Positions 1 to 9,114 of a DNA stretch of 64,000 bases are shown in pieces. How positions within the stretch are numbered: position 1 is the stretch's first letter; each line of letters starts with the position of its first letter. The notes under the pieces were generated by a model. The model searched no databases and was not told the origin of the DNA. It saw nothing but the letters and a program-made list of their open reading frames with translations. The stretch lies in NCBI RefSeq assembly GCF_014201875.1, contig NZ_JACHFL010000001.1, forward strand, positions 62,001-126,000, read 5' to 3'. Made by a program: the position numbers and the translations under genes. Source of the DNA: Deinococcus humi. GTDB lineage: Bacteria > Deinococcota > Deinococci > Deinococcales > Deinococcaceae.

Positions 1-2
1 AG

Positions 3-158
3 ATTGACGCCCTGCTGGGCGAACGCGGTGTGGACGTGTACACCTTCGCTGACTGGCAGGCCCTGGACACCCACGAGCAGACGCAGGGCCAGGCACAGGG
101 CCGTCCCCGCGCGAAGGTGGTTCACAGGCACGAGATGCTGGGCCACCGGCGCAAGTAA
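3..158 (+). CDS. Ferredoxin/adrenodoxin-type NADP+ reductase, C-terminal fragment
   Basis: Only the last 51 codons of this gene lie in the window; the 5' end is off the left edge. The fragment carries the typical C-terminal pattern of FprA-like (adrenodoxin reductase type) flavoproteins: a Trp followed by a Leu/Ile-Asp, a conserved HE pair, a Gly-rich turn and GRPR followed by a basic, hydrophobic end. Such enzymes move electrons between NADPH and ferredoxin through FAD. The next gene downstream is a second, unrelated type of ferredoxin reductase, so the context fits redox supply. The family assignment rests on a short segment and is moderately sure. Confidence 0.6.
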   Translation: MDALLGERGVDVYTFADWQALDTHEQTQGQAQGRPRAKVVHRHEMLGHRRK

Positions 159-221
159 AGCCTCGGGCGGACACCGAGCGTGGGCATTCGTCTCCGCCAG
201 CTTTGTCATACTTTTCCCCTG

Positions 222-1214
222 ATGACATCCCAGCATTCCGACATCGTGGTGATCGGCGCTGGCCCCGCCGGTCTCCACGCTGCCTTTTACGCGGCGTGGC
301 GCGGCCTGCGGGTACGCGTGCTGGAAGCGCGGAGCGAGCTGGGCGGCCAGCTCAGCGCGCTGTATCCCGACAAACGCGTCTACGATGTTCCGGGCCTCCC
401 AGGAGCACGCGGGGCTGAAGTGGTGGCGCATCTGCGGCGGCAACTGGATGGGCTGGACGTGGACGTGCGGATTAACACCGTGGCTCGGACACTCACCAGC
501 GACGGAACAGGCTGGAAGATCGGCACGGACCGGGAGGTTTTCACGGCGGGCGCGGTCATTCTGGCGGCGGGCCTGGGCGCTCTGCTGTCCCGTGCGCCAC
601 GCATCCCAGGCGCGGACTCGCATCCGGATGTCCGGACCGATCTTCCCGACTTCGAGGAGCTGAGTGGACGGCGCGTGCTGATCGTGGGCGGTGTCCCGCA
701 GGCAGCCAGGGCAGCACTGAGGCTCATGGAAGCTGGCGCGAGGGTGACGCTGACCCACAGCCGGGCCGGCTTCCGGGGCGATCCAGGGTCCTTGGCCCAG
801 CTGGAAGAGGCGAGAACCGCTGGACGACTTGAAGTCCTGGCTCCCGCTCGCCTAATTGCGCTCACGCCGCAGGGGGCCGAGTTGGAGGTGGAGGGTGAAC
901 GGCGTGACCTTCAGGTCGAGACTGTCCTCAGCCTGGGCGGCTACCTGCCTGACCTCTCCCCCATTCAGTCGTGGCCGCTGGACTGGCACGGCGAGTACGT
1001 CCCGGACGGCCCCGGCGGGAGCACCGTGCTGGAAGGCGTGTATGTGGCGGGCGATCTGGCGGGGTCGGGCGGCGACTTCAAACTGATCTCGGTGGGGCTG
1101 GCGCAGGCCGCCGTTGCCGCCAACCACGCCGCGCACCACGTGCGGCCCGAACTGAAGATCAGACCAGGGCACAGCAGCGACAGACGCCCCCCAGGGGGAG
1201 CGGACGAGCCCTAG
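222..1214 (+). CDS. Ferredoxin--NADP+ reductase, thioredoxin-reductase-like (YumC type)
   Basis: A 330-residue flavoprotein with two dinucleotide-binding folds. The FAD motif GxGxxG is at residues 12-17, the second nucleotide-binding turn (GGVPQA) lies near residue 160, and a VAGD segment for FAD ribityl contact is near the C-terminus. The CxxC disulfide of true thioredoxin reductases is absent, which points to the homodimeric ferredoxin/flavodoxin reductase branch. An in-frame GTG at 180 would add 14 residues that look unstructured; the ATG at 222 sits 9 bases after a CATACT -10-like hexamer (207-212) and starts directly at the conserved fold, so I chose it. The 3' end overlaps the convergent HAD gene by 4 bases. 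Confidence 0.85.
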   Translation: MTSQHSDIVVIGAGPAGLHAAFYAAWRGLRVRVLEARSELGGQLSALYPDKRVYDVPGLPGARGAEVVAHLRRQLDGLDVDVRINTVARTLTSDGTGWKIGTDREVFTAGAVILAAGLGALLSRAPRIPGADSHPDVRTDLPDFEELSGRRVLIVGGVPQAARAALRLMEAGARVTLTHSRAGFRGDPGSLAQLEEARTAGRLEVLAPARLIALTPQGAELEVEGERRDLQVETVLSLGGYLPDLSPIQSWPLDWHGEYVPDGPGGSTVLEGVYVAGDLAGSGGDFKLISVGLAQAAVAANHAAHHVRPELKIRPGHSSDRRPPGGADEP

Positions 1215-1924
1215 GAGCGGTTCTCAAGCAACTGCCCGGCTTCGTCCACCCCTGCCGCTTCCAGCAGGCCCACCAGGCCCAGCGAAAAGCCGTCGTTCAA
1301 TCTGGGCCATTCTGGCGGAAAGGGCTGAGTCTGGGTCACGTCGTTGGGCACCATCACCAACTTGAACCCGGCGGCGACGGCGGCGGTTCCACCGTTCAGG
1401 CTGTCCTCGACTGCCAGACACTCCCCGGCACGCAGCCCCAGACGCCGGGCGGCCAGCACGTACAGTTCGGGGTCCGGCTTGACGCGCTGCACATCGTCGC
1501 GTGTGCACAGCACTGTGAACAGGTTCAGCAGGCCGTGCTGCTCCAGCCAGCGCGTCACCCAACGGCGGTCGCTGCTGGTCGCCAGGGCCAGCGGCCATCC
1601 GGCGGCATGCAGGCCCTCGAGCACCCCCCGCACGCCGGGGCGCAGTTCCTGCTCGCCGATGTCGGCCACGATGCGGGCATGCAGATCCAGGTGGACGTTC
1701 TCACGGTCAGCCTGCACCTCCTCGGGGAGACCGGCCCAGGGATCGAAGGCGTCCCAGGTGCCGATGCCGCGCTGCCAGTCGGCCAGCGCCAGCTCACGCC
1801 CGTGTTGCCGGTACAGCTCCTGCCAGTGGTGAAACTCGCGAGTCTCGGTGTCCAGGATAGTGCCGTCGAAATCGAACACGACGGCCCGCAACACGTCGGA
1901 AGAGCGGGCAGAGGAAGGAGACAT
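1211..1924 (-). CDS. HAD-superfamily hydrolase (phosphoglycolate phosphatase/beta-PGM-like)
   Basis: A 237-residue subfamily IA haloacid dehalogenase. Motif I is FDFDGT near residues 18-23 with both catalytic aspartates, the cap follows, motif II is a TSSD segment, motif III is the KPDPE lysine segment and motif IV is the VEDS acidic segment. It should dephosphorylate, or move the phosphate on, a small sugar phosphate or related metabolite in the cytoplasm; the substrate cannot be read from the sequence. The ATG at 1924 lies 7 bases after TAGACT on the minus strand (1932-1937), the leaderless pattern of this genome. Confidence 0.88.
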   Translation of the reverse strand: MSPSSARSSDVLRAVVFDFDGTILDTETREFHHWQELYRQHGRELALADWQRGIGTWDAFDPWAGLPEEVQADRENVHLDLHARIVADIGEQELRPGVRGVLEGLHAAGWPLALATSSDRRWVTRWLEQHGLLNLFTVLCTRDDVQRVKPDPELYVLAARRLGLRAGECLAVEDSLNGGTAAVAAGFKLVMVPNDVTQTQPFPPEWPRLNDGFSLGLVGLLEAAGVDEAGQLLENRS

Positions 1925-2050
1925 GCGCAGCAGTCTAGTGGGGAACCGCTCGGCGCGGCTTGAACGTCACTTCAGAACCGCCAGGGCAGTGGCCGGAGCT
2001 GCCAGGGGGCAGGTTGAATGATCCCGGGCCAAAGCATCCGGACGATCCTA

Positions 2051-2080
2051 CTGACTTTTGGAAAGCATTTAACCTACAGT
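2051..2080 (+). promoter_or_regulatory. Leaderless promoter of the kinase-holA unit
   Basis: CTGACT at 2051-2056 and TACAGT at 2075-2080 are 18 bases apart and resemble -35 and -10 boxes. The GTG at 2087 follows the -10 by 6 bases, so transcription would start at or near the start codon. This decides the kinase start in favour of 2087 rather than the upstream in-frame ATG at 2018. Confidence 0.55.
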
Positions 2081-2086
2081 GGGACG

Positions 2087-2965
2087 GTGCAGGAGTTGAC
2101 CATTTTCCAGGAGCTTGAATCGCGGACGCCGCTGGCTGAACGGGCCGGCGTCCTGAGCGAGTCGGCCCAGTGGCGTGGCCTGCCGGTGTTCGTGAAAACA
2201 TTGATGGTGGACGATCCCGACGCCCAGGCCCGCTTTCACCACGAGGGCCGGGTGGCTGCCTCCCTGAATCATCCGGGGATCGTGCCCTTGTTGGCAGTCT
2301 CGCCCAGGCAGCTGATTTTCCCGTTCGTGGAGGGCGGGACCCTGCGTGAGCGGCTTGAGTGCGGCGTCCTGGACGTGCAGGAGGCCACCGAAGTCGTCAT
2401 GGGCCTGCTGCACGCCGTCGTGTACCTGCACCGCCAGGGAGTGACCCACCAGGACCTGAAGCCGGAAAATGTGCTGCTGCAGAGCGGGCGCGCGGGCCAG
2501 GACACGGTGAGGATCATCGACTTCGGCATGAGCCACGCCCGGCACATGCCGCTGGACATTCACAGCGGCACGCGCATGGGCACGCCGCATTTCATGGCCC
2601 CGGAGCAGTTCTATGGCATGCGCGGCGACATTCGCAGCGACCTGTACTCGGTGGGCGTGCTGCTGTTCGACTGCCTTGCTGGGGGGCCGCCCTACGCCGA
2701 TGCCCTGGGCTGGCTGGCCGGAATCCACACCGACCGGGCCGAATTGCCCGGTCCGGCGGCGCTGCACCCGCTGCTGCGCTCCGCACTGTCACGCGATCCG
2801 GCCCAGCGGCCCCACAGCGCGGGCGCCATGCTGCGCCTCCTGTGCTTGGCCCGCCAGGAACTGGGCCTGTCAGACCTGGAAAATCCAGGGCCAGCAGACC
2901 GGGCCACGCCGGATGGCGAAGATCTGGTTCTCCCGGGCACGGCGAAAGGCAGCAGCAAGCCATGA
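2087..2965 (+). CDS. Ser/Thr protein kinase (Hanks type), cytoplasmic
   Basis: A 292-residue protein that is almost only a kinase domain. Visible elements are the ATP-anchoring Lys37 (VKTL), helix-C Glu53, the catalytic loop HQDLKPEN with Asp123 and Asn128 (HQD replaces the usual HRD), DFG at 145-147 and an APE segment in the activation loop. The Gly-rich loop is not canonical. No membrane segment or sensory domain follows, unlike PknB-type kinases. The stop codon overlaps the ATG of holA by 4 bases, so the two are translationally coupled; this suggests co-expression with replication but does not prove a functional link. An upstream ATG at 2018 is in frame but precedes the apparent promoter. 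Confidence 0.85.
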   Translation: MQELTIFQELESRTPLAERAGVLSESAQWRGLPVFVKTLMVDDPDAQARFHHEGRVAASLNHPGIVPLLAVSPRQLIFPFVEGGTLRERLECGVLDVQEATEVVMGLLHAVVYLHRQGVTHQDLKPENVLLQSGRAGQDTVRIIDFGMSHARHMPLDIHSGTRMGTPHFMAPEQFYGMRGDIRSDLYSVGVLLFDCLAGGPPYADALGWLAGIHTDRAELPGPAALHPLLRSALSRDPAQRPHSAGAMLRLLCLARQELGLSDLENPGPADRATPDGEDLVLPGTAKGSSKP

Positions 2966-3864
2966 CCCTGCTCGCCTTCACAGGCAACCGTTTTCTAGCT
3001 GAGGAAGCCCTGCGCGAGACGCTGACCAGCCGGGGCCTGAATCCGCGCGAACTGCCCCGGCTGGGCGGCGAGGACGTGACGGCCCAGACCCTGGGGCCTC
3101 ACCTGTCGCCCGGTCTGTTCGGGGACGGCGGCGTGATTGTGGACTTTGAAGGGGTGAAGCCCGACAAGGCGCTGCTGGAACTGCTGGCGGGCGCGGCGGT
3201 GACGGTGGCCGTGCTTGACGAAACCGCCCCCGCCACGCGCACCAAGCTGTACCAGTCACGCGGCGAGCAGATCGTGTCTGCCGCGCCCAGCAAGCCTGGC
3301 GAGGTCACCGGCTGGGTGGTGCAATACGCCAGAAAACAGAAGCTGCCGCTAGACAGGGAAGCCGCCGCCTACCTGGCCGAAGTGTTCGGAGCCGATCTGG
3401 CAGGCATCGCGGGCGAGCTGACCAAGCTGGCTCTGCTGGACGGACCTCATACCAGAGAAGCCGTGCAGCGCGTGGTGGGCCGCGAGCCGCCGGGGGACAG
3501 TTTCGCCATGCTGGGCGCGGCCACGGCGGGCCGCCCCGGCGAGGCGGTGGGACAGCTCCGCCGCCTGCTGGCCTCCGGCGAGGACCCCTTTAAACTGATG
3601 GGCGCGGTGGTCTGGCAGTACAGCCTGGTTGCCCGCTGCGTGGCCCTGTTGCAGGAAGAAGGCCGCGTCACCGAAGCCGCGGCGGCCCAGCGCCTGGGCG
3701 TCAAACCGTATCCAGCCAAAAAAGCCCTCGATGTGGCCCGCAGGCTCAATGAGGCCAAAATTCGCGCCCATCTGGGCCGGATCCTGGACGCGGATCTGGC
3801 GATGAAACGTGGCCTGGACGCCGGAGTCACACTGGAACGCCTGATTGTGCAACTGAGCGTTTGA
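2962..3864 (+). CDS. holA: DNA polymerase III subunit delta
   Basis: A 300-residue clamp-loader subunit. It begins with the short strand leading into the AAA+-like fold (TGNRFLAEEAL), lacks an intact Walker A as delta subunits do, and has the typical delta C-terminal collar with a leucine-rich helical region around residues 170-300. Delta opens the beta sliding clamp within the tau/delta/delta' complex. The ATG overlaps the kinase stop codon (ATGA). A further in-frame extension upstream runs through the kinase gene and is not real. Length fits the family (about 300-340). Confidence 0.85.
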   Translation: MTLLAFTGNRFLAEEALRETLTSRGLNPRELPRLGGEDVTAQTLGPHLSPGLFGDGGVIVDFEGVKPDKALLELLAGAAVTVAVLDETAPATRTKLYQSRGEQIVSAAPSKPGEVTGWVVQYARKQKLPLDREAAAYLAEVFGADLAGIAGELTKLALLDGPHTREAVQRVVGREPPGDSFAMLGAATAGRPGEAVGQLRRLLASGEDPFKLMGAVVWQYSLVARCVALLQEEGRVTEAAAAQRLGVKPYPAKKALDVARRLNEAKIRAHLGRILDADLAMKRGLDAGVTLERLIVQLSV

Positions 3865-4211
3865 AGGCTCTATGTGATCCCGCACTCTCCACTCTGAAGA
3901 GCATTCAGCGTCTTTGCCCCTCCAGCGATGCCGCCACGCACCTCTATCGTGGGCCAGATCGTGGGTGCCCGTGGCGGCTGCCCTTGCCGGGGAAGGGATC
4001 TCTGACGCTGTGAATGTTCAGTCCTGGCTGGAGTCCCCCACCGTACCCTGGGCGTGTCCCGGTAGGCCATCGTGACCGAGTGGTGATCGGCAGAAATGGA
4101 CATGCTCTGGGCGGCGGCCCACACCAGTGGGCTCCCGAGATGATAGAATTGAACCGAGTCTAATTAAGCTCTACCCCCTCTCAATCCGGTCCTTTCCAAG
4201 GAGTGTCCAGC
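3865..4211 (+). other. Intergenic region, 347 bp, with stem-loop and weak promoter
   Basis: No convincing gene is present; an 84-codon open frame on the minus strand (3870-4124) has a composition unlike a protein. A long imperfect stem pairs 3930-3942 with 3964-3978 (a 2-base bulge). A second, smaller stem (CCCTT/AAGGG) follows near 3981-3997. Upstream of the acyl-CoA dehydrogenase there are TTGAAC (4149-4154) and A/T-rich hexamers, but no well-spaced -35/-10 pair. AAGGAG at 4198-4203 is a clear ribosome binding site, so the next gene has a leader, unlike most genes here. Confidence 0.5.
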
Positions 4212-5348
4212 ATGGATTTCACCCTGAATGACGAACAGCGCCAGCTTCAGCAACTCGCCCGCGACTTTGCGCGCAGGGAGATCATTCCGATTGCCGCAGA
4301 ATACGATCAGAAGGAAGATCTGCCGTGGCAGGTGGTGGAAAAGGCATTTGAGGTCGGCCTGCTCAATCCCAGCATCCCCGAACACGCGGGGGGCCTGGGC
4401 CTGGGCATGTTCGACGAGTGCCTGATCGGCGAGGAGTTGGCCTACGGCTGCATGGGCATCTACACCGTGCTGATGGCCTCAGAGCTGGGTATTGCGCCCA
4501 TCCTGATTGGCGGCACTGAGGAGCAGCAGGCCCGCTTTCTGGGGCCCCTGACCGAGAAAGCCGGGCTGGCGGCGTTCGCGCTGTCCGAACCCGGCAACGG
4601 CTCGGATGCGGCGGGGATGGCCACGATGGCCCGCGACGACGGTGACGCCTGGATTCTGAACGGCACCAAGATGTGGATCAGCAACGGCGGTGTGGCCGAG
4701 TTCAACGTGGTCTTCGCCACCACTGACAAGGCAGGCGGGCACCGCGCCACGGTGGCGCTGGTGGTCCCGAAAGATGCCCCCGGCTTCAGCCACAACAAGA
4801 TCAAGCACAAGATGGGCCAGCGCGCCAGCCTGACCAGTGAACTGGTTTTCGAGGACGTGCGCGTGCCCAAGGAAAATCAACTCGGCGGCCTGGGCGACGG
4901 CTTCAAGATCGCCATGAAGACGCTGGACAAGACCCGCATTCCGGTGGCCGCCGGGTCCGTGGGGATCGCCCGCCGCGCCATGGAAGAGAGCATCAAGTAC
5001 GCCAAGGAGCGCGAGGCCTTCGGCAAGCCGATCACCGAATTTCAGGCCATCCAGTTCAAGTTGGCCGAGATGGCGATGGGCATCGAGACGGGCCGGTTGA
5101 TGTACCAGAAAGCCGCGTGGCTGGTGGACCAGGGCAAGCCGCACGGTTTCGAGAGCGCCATTGCCAAGGCATACTGCTCGGAAATGGCCTTCAGCGCCGC
5201 CAACGAGGGGATTCAGGTCCACGGCGGCTACGGCTACGTCGGCGAGTATCCGGTAGAAAAGCTGCTGCGCGACGTGAAGCTGAACATGATCTACGAGGGC
5301 ACCAACGAGATTCAGCGTGTGGTGATCGCACGCAACTTGCTGAAATAA
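4212..5348 (+). CDS. Acyl-CoA dehydrogenase
   Basis: A 378-residue flavoenzyme that introduces a trans-2 double bond in acyl-CoA during fatty acid beta-oxidation, passing electrons to ETF. The signature ALSEPGNGSDA lies near residue 120, the flavin-binding WISNGG segment follows, and the catalytic Glu is in the C-terminal IYEGTNEIQR motif (Glu362). The ATG at 4212 is 8 bases after AAGGAG; a GTG three codons earlier sits on the ribosome binding site and is rejected. It stands alone, ending in an intrinsic terminator. Confidence 0.93.
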   Translation: MDFTLNDEQRQLQQLARDFARREIIPIAAEYDQKEDLPWQVVEKAFEVGLLNPSIPEHAGGLGLGMFDECLIGEELAYGCMGIYTVLMASELGIAPILIGGTEEQQARFLGPLTEKAGLAAFALSEPGNGSDAAGMATMARDDGDAWILNGTKMWISNGGVAEFNVVFATTDKAGGHRATVALVVPKDAPGFSHNKIKHKMGQRASLTSELVFEDVRVPKENQLGGLGDGFKIAMKTLDKTRIPVAAGSVGIARRAMEESIKYAKEREAFGKPITEFQAIQFKLAEMAMGIETGRLMYQKAAWLVDQGKPHGFESAIAKAYCSEMAFSAANEGIQVHGGYGYVGEYPVEKLLRDVKLNMIYEGTNEIQRVVIARNLLK

Positions 5349-5372
5349 GCACTTCTCACCCGGTGCTCTGTT

Positions 5373-5398
5373 CCCCGTCTTACGGCGGGGGCTTTTTT
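5373..5398 (+). terminator. Intrinsic terminator of acyl-CoA dehydrogenase
   Basis: CCCCG at 5373-5377 pairs with CGGGG at 5386-5390 across an 8-base loop and is followed by GC and six T residues. The T-run overlaps the end of the convergent membrane-protein gene. Confidence 0.8.
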
Positions 5399-5840
5399 AT
5401 CGCCGGTCCACTTCCGGTTCCCGTTCCTCGGCCCGGTTGGTCTGCGGGTACAGCCAGCGCAGGAAGACCAGGAAAAGTCCGATCACCGTCGCCGTGCTGG
5501 TGGTCAGGAAGGCCACCAACACGCTGCTGTCCAGACGGAAAGGCCGCCCGCCCAGTTCGCCCCAGCCCGCGGCCAGGGTCAGGGTCACGTCCGCAATCAA
5601 CCAGCCCGCAGACAGGATGAACACGATGGCCCCCACACCCAGCCGCAGGAGGCGCTGATCCACTGCCTCGCGGTAACGCAGCTGGCGGGTCATCCTCTCC
5701 AGATCAGCGTTGGAGGCCGGAGTGCGGCGTTCGCTTTCCAGGCCCTGCTGCACGGCCCGCTCAATGGCGGACTGAACGGTTGTGGACGGGGCTGGTGGGG
5801 GTGCTGGCGCGTCGCCGAGCCGCTCCAGTGGTTCAGGCAC
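5397..5840 (-). CDS. Small two-TM membrane protein paired with Panacea-domain gene (candidate toxin)
   Basis: A 147-residue protein with a Pro/Ala-rich start, a charged helical stretch near residues 35-65 and two predicted membrane helices at about 67-93 and 105-132, ending in a charged tail. The second helix has the S/DSVLxAxLTTxTAxVIGLF-like pattern I associate with two-TM proteins found next to small regulatory or antitoxin genes on mobile elements. The GTG start at 5840 overlaps the end of the Panacea gene by 8 bases; an ATG at 5879 would give a 47-base overlap. Coupling to a Panacea protein makes a membrane-acting toxin or effector plausible; this is inference. Confidence 0.7.
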   Translation of the reverse strand: MPEPLERLGDAPAPPPAPSTTVQSAIERAVQQGLESERRTPASNADLERMTRQLRYREAVDQRLLRLGVGAIVFILSAGWLIADVTLTLAAGWGELGGRPFRLDSSVLVAFLTTSTATVIGLFLVFLRWLYPQTNRAEEREPEVDRR

Positions 5841-6321
5841 TGCGCGCCAAGCTGGTGTAGTACTCGCGGGTGATCTCATCGGGAATCAGGTTGTCCTGCA
5901 GCCCGTAGGTCTGGGACCACGGGCTGCCCGCACGGTGGGTCAGGCGCGAGAGTTCGCCGCCCTCCATGCCGCCGTAACCGCTCCAGACGCTGCGGATCAC
6001 CTCCAGCGCCTCGCTGTCTTGTGTCAGGTCAGGTTCGCCGGGCGCGACGGGCAACGGCTCGGAGATCGGCACCCGGCCGCGCTCACCCCAGTGCTGCCAC
6101 AGCCTCCGCACCACCGGACCGCGTTGCCAGGCATGCACCGTGTTGTACATCAGCGGACGGCCCAGCAACGCCAGCGTGTAACCGTGGGCGATATACACCA
6201 GCTTGTGCACCTGCATCTGCGTCAGAGCGCGGCCCTCGGCGCGGGCCAGCTCCAGAAAGGTGTTCGCCACCACCTCGGCAGCGTATCCGGTGCGTTTGGG
6301 ATCGTCGATGGCGATAGTCAT
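5833..6321 (-). CDS. Panacea-domain (SocA-like, DUF4065) protein, candidate antitoxin
   Basis: A 162-residue protein whose central part matches the Panacea/SocA/GepA domain: an N-terminal helix, then a QVHKLVYIAHGYTLALLGRPL segment (about residues 38-58) and an AWQRGPVVRRLW segment. Panacea domains are known as promiscuous antitoxin domains paired with varied toxins, and in SocA as a protease adaptor. A strong ribosome binding site, AAGGAGG, precedes the ATG on the minus strand (about 6334-6340). The gene directly downstream codes for a two-TM protein, overlapping this one, which is the arrangement expected of a toxin-antitoxin pair. Confidence 0.8.
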   Translation of the reverse strand: MTIAIDDPKRTGYAAEVVANTFLELARAEGRALTQMQVHKLVYIAHGYTLALLGRPLMYNTVHAWQRGPVVRRLWQHWGERGRVPISEPLPVAPGEPDLTQDSEALEVIRSVWSGYGGMEGGELSRLTHRAGSPWSQTYGLQDNLIPDEITREYYTSLARSA

Positions 6322-6398
6322 GGTGTCTGTCCTCCCTCCTTTCTGATCAACTCGTTCTGACCACAGCGTAACACTGCCGGTGGAAAGAGGCCAGAGCT

Positions 6399-7166
6399 TC
6401 AGTCCAGGCGACCCAGGTAGGCGTAGGTACGGTAGGTCAGTGTGACGTGACCCTCCTCCGCATAGGCCTCGAAGGCGCTGTCCAGTTGCCGCGCCACCAC
6501 CGCAAACTGGGGATCGCTGGGTGCAGGCAGATAGCTGACGCTGCCGGCCAGAGCATGCAGGCGCTCACGGGTGAAGCGAACCGGATTATCAAAAACCTGC
6601 ACCGCGAAGCCGCCCGGCATCAGCAGGGGCAGCTCGTGCTCTGGCACACGCGAGAGCAGCTCGCCGTCCTCGCGGCTGAAGGCGGTCACGACTTCGCGGT
6701 AGGCGGCGTTGAACCCGGTGTCCACCCCGCGCCAGTCGTTCCAGACCAGCAACACCTGCCCGCCGGGGGCCAGCACGCGCCGGAACTCCCGAACGGTGGG
6801 GGTGGGAGCAAACCAGTGCGCGGCCTGGGCAGCGGTGATCAGCCGGACGGAGGCAGACTCCAGAGCGGTGGCCTCGGAGGTGCCATTATACACGGCCAGA
6901 CGGCCCGCCGTCACTTCCCCAGCCAGCGCCACTTCGAGCTGGCCACGCATCTCTGGATTAGGTTCCACAGCGTCCAGGGCAAAAGCTGGCCCCATAGCGT
7001 GAGCCAGCAGCAGACGGGTGAACAATCCTGTCCCAGCGCCCACATCCGCCACACGGCCAGAAAGCAGACCGAGGCCCGCCAGCCACTCTCCCAGCGCTGA
7101 AGGATACGTCGGACGGGCGGAGGCGTAAACCTCGGCGCGGCCCAGAAAGCGGTCCGGGTTGGTCAC
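6399..7166 (-). CDS. SAM-dependent class I methyltransferase
   Basis: A 255-residue methyltransferase of the UbiE/COQ5-like type 11 group. Motif I is DVGAGTG near residues 41-47, the acidic end of strand 2 is in AVEPNPEM, and a WFAP segment plus RVLAPGGQVLLVWND mark the later motifs. The substrate is unknown. The ATG overlaps the stop codon of the small membrane protein gene by 4 bases, so the two are coupled. Confidence 0.87.
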   Translation of the reverse strand: MTNPDRFLGRAEVYASARPTYPSALGEWLAGLGLLSGRVADVGAGTGLFTRLLLAHAMGPAFALDAVEPNPEMRGQLEVALAGEVTAGRLAVYNGTSEATALESASVRLITAAQAAHWFAPTPTVREFRRVLAPGGQVLLVWNDWRGVDTGFNAAYREVVTAFSREDGELLSRVPEHELPLLMPGGFAVQVFDNPVRFTRERLHALAGSVSYLPAPSDPQFAVVARQLDSAFEAYAEEGHVTLTYRTYAYLGRLD

Positions 7167-7432
7167 GCCCTGACCTTCGGCTTCTTCACCCGGATCTGTT
7201 CAACAGGGGCGGTCACTTGCGACGATGGCCGCCAGGCACTTGCCAGAAAGTAGGCCAGTCCACCCAGCGTTCCCGCAAGGATCAGGAAGCCCAGCAGACG
7301 CCACAGCACCGCTGCCGTTCCCACCACGAAGGCGCCCAGCCCCACCAGCAGTTGCCCCAGCAGCCATACCAGCGAGAGCGCCGCTACAGCCAGCAGCACG
7401 ACGCCGATGATCGCCAGAATCAGTCTTGCCAT
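7163..7432 (-). CDS. Small two-TM membrane protein, unknown function
   Basis: An 89-residue protein with two hydrophobic helices at about residues 3-30 and 36-62 and a basic tail. I do not recognise a family. The ATG at 7432 is 6 bases after TATTCT on the minus strand (7439-7444), a leaderless promoter, which rules out the in-frame start 6 codons earlier. It is the first gene of a two-gene unit with the methyltransferase. Confidence 0.65.
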   Translation of the reverse strand: MARLILAIIGVVLLAVAALSLVWLLGQLLVGLGAFVVGTAAVLWRLLGFLILAGTLGGLAYFLASAWRPSSQVTAPVEQIRVKKPKVRA

Positions 7433-7604
7433 GGAAGCAGAATAGGGCAACAGGGAACGGTGAGTTGCTGTAAGGAGAGGGCTTTCTGTCGCGGTTCCAC
7501 GGGCGAACGGTCCGGTTCAAGCCCTCCGCCCGCCTCAACTGAGGAACAGACCTTGCTGCAAAGCGACGGAGTTTGCGTTCCATCCCAGCCGTCGCACAGA
7601 CAGC

Positions 7605-7640
7605 AATAAAAAGAGGCCGGGAGCTTCACGCCCCGGCCTC
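7605..7640 (-). terminator. Intrinsic terminator of icd
   Basis: On the minus strand, just after the icd stop, a GC-rich stem (GAGGCCGGG with CCCGGCCTC) is followed by a run of five T residues. Confidence 0.85.
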
Positions 7641-7655
7641 CCCATCGCTGTGACT

Positions 7656-8900
<1,245 letters not shown>

Positions 8901-8907
8901 AACCTGC

Positions 8908-8913
8908 AATCTA
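8908..8913 (-). promoter_or_regulatory. icd -10 element (leaderless)
   Basis: TAGATT on the minus strand, 7 bases before the icd ATG. No convincing -35 box is visible. Confidence 0.5.
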
Positions 8914-8993
8914 GCGCCTCGCGGTCATGAGGAGAGGAAATCCCACTGTTACCCTCTAAGTTTGAGCCGAGTACAGGACCGGAAATGAGAGCA

Positions 8994-9017
8994 TGTCCCC
9001 AACAAGCATTGGGGACA
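8994..9017. repeat. Perfect 9-bp inverted repeat between icd and LEA-like gene
   Basis: TGTCCCCAA and TTGGGGACA flank a 6-base spacer. It lies between divergent genes and has no T-run, so an operator or mRNA hairpin is more likely than a terminator. Confidence 0.65.
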
Positions 9018-9070
9018 GATATCGGCCTCTGAAGGTTGATCTCACACCGCCCAGGCAGAAGGGGAGCATG

Positions 9071-9086
9071 GTTAAGGGACCTTAAC
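9071..9086. promoter_or_regulatory. Palindrome before the LEA-like gene, possible operator
   Basis: GTTAAGG and CCTTAAC arms around a 2-base centre form a perfect dyad 15 bases before the ribosome binding site of the LEA-like gene. The position suits a repressor site or a 5' leader hairpin. Confidence 0.45.
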
Positions 9087-9114
9087 GGGAATCCATTTTC
9101 AGGAGGTCCTTTGC

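Noticed and set aside
3870..4124. An 84-codon minus-strand frame in the holA/acyl-CoA dehydrogenase gap
   Set aside because: No ribosome binding site or promoter, no protein-like pattern, and a folded RNA-like region underlies it.
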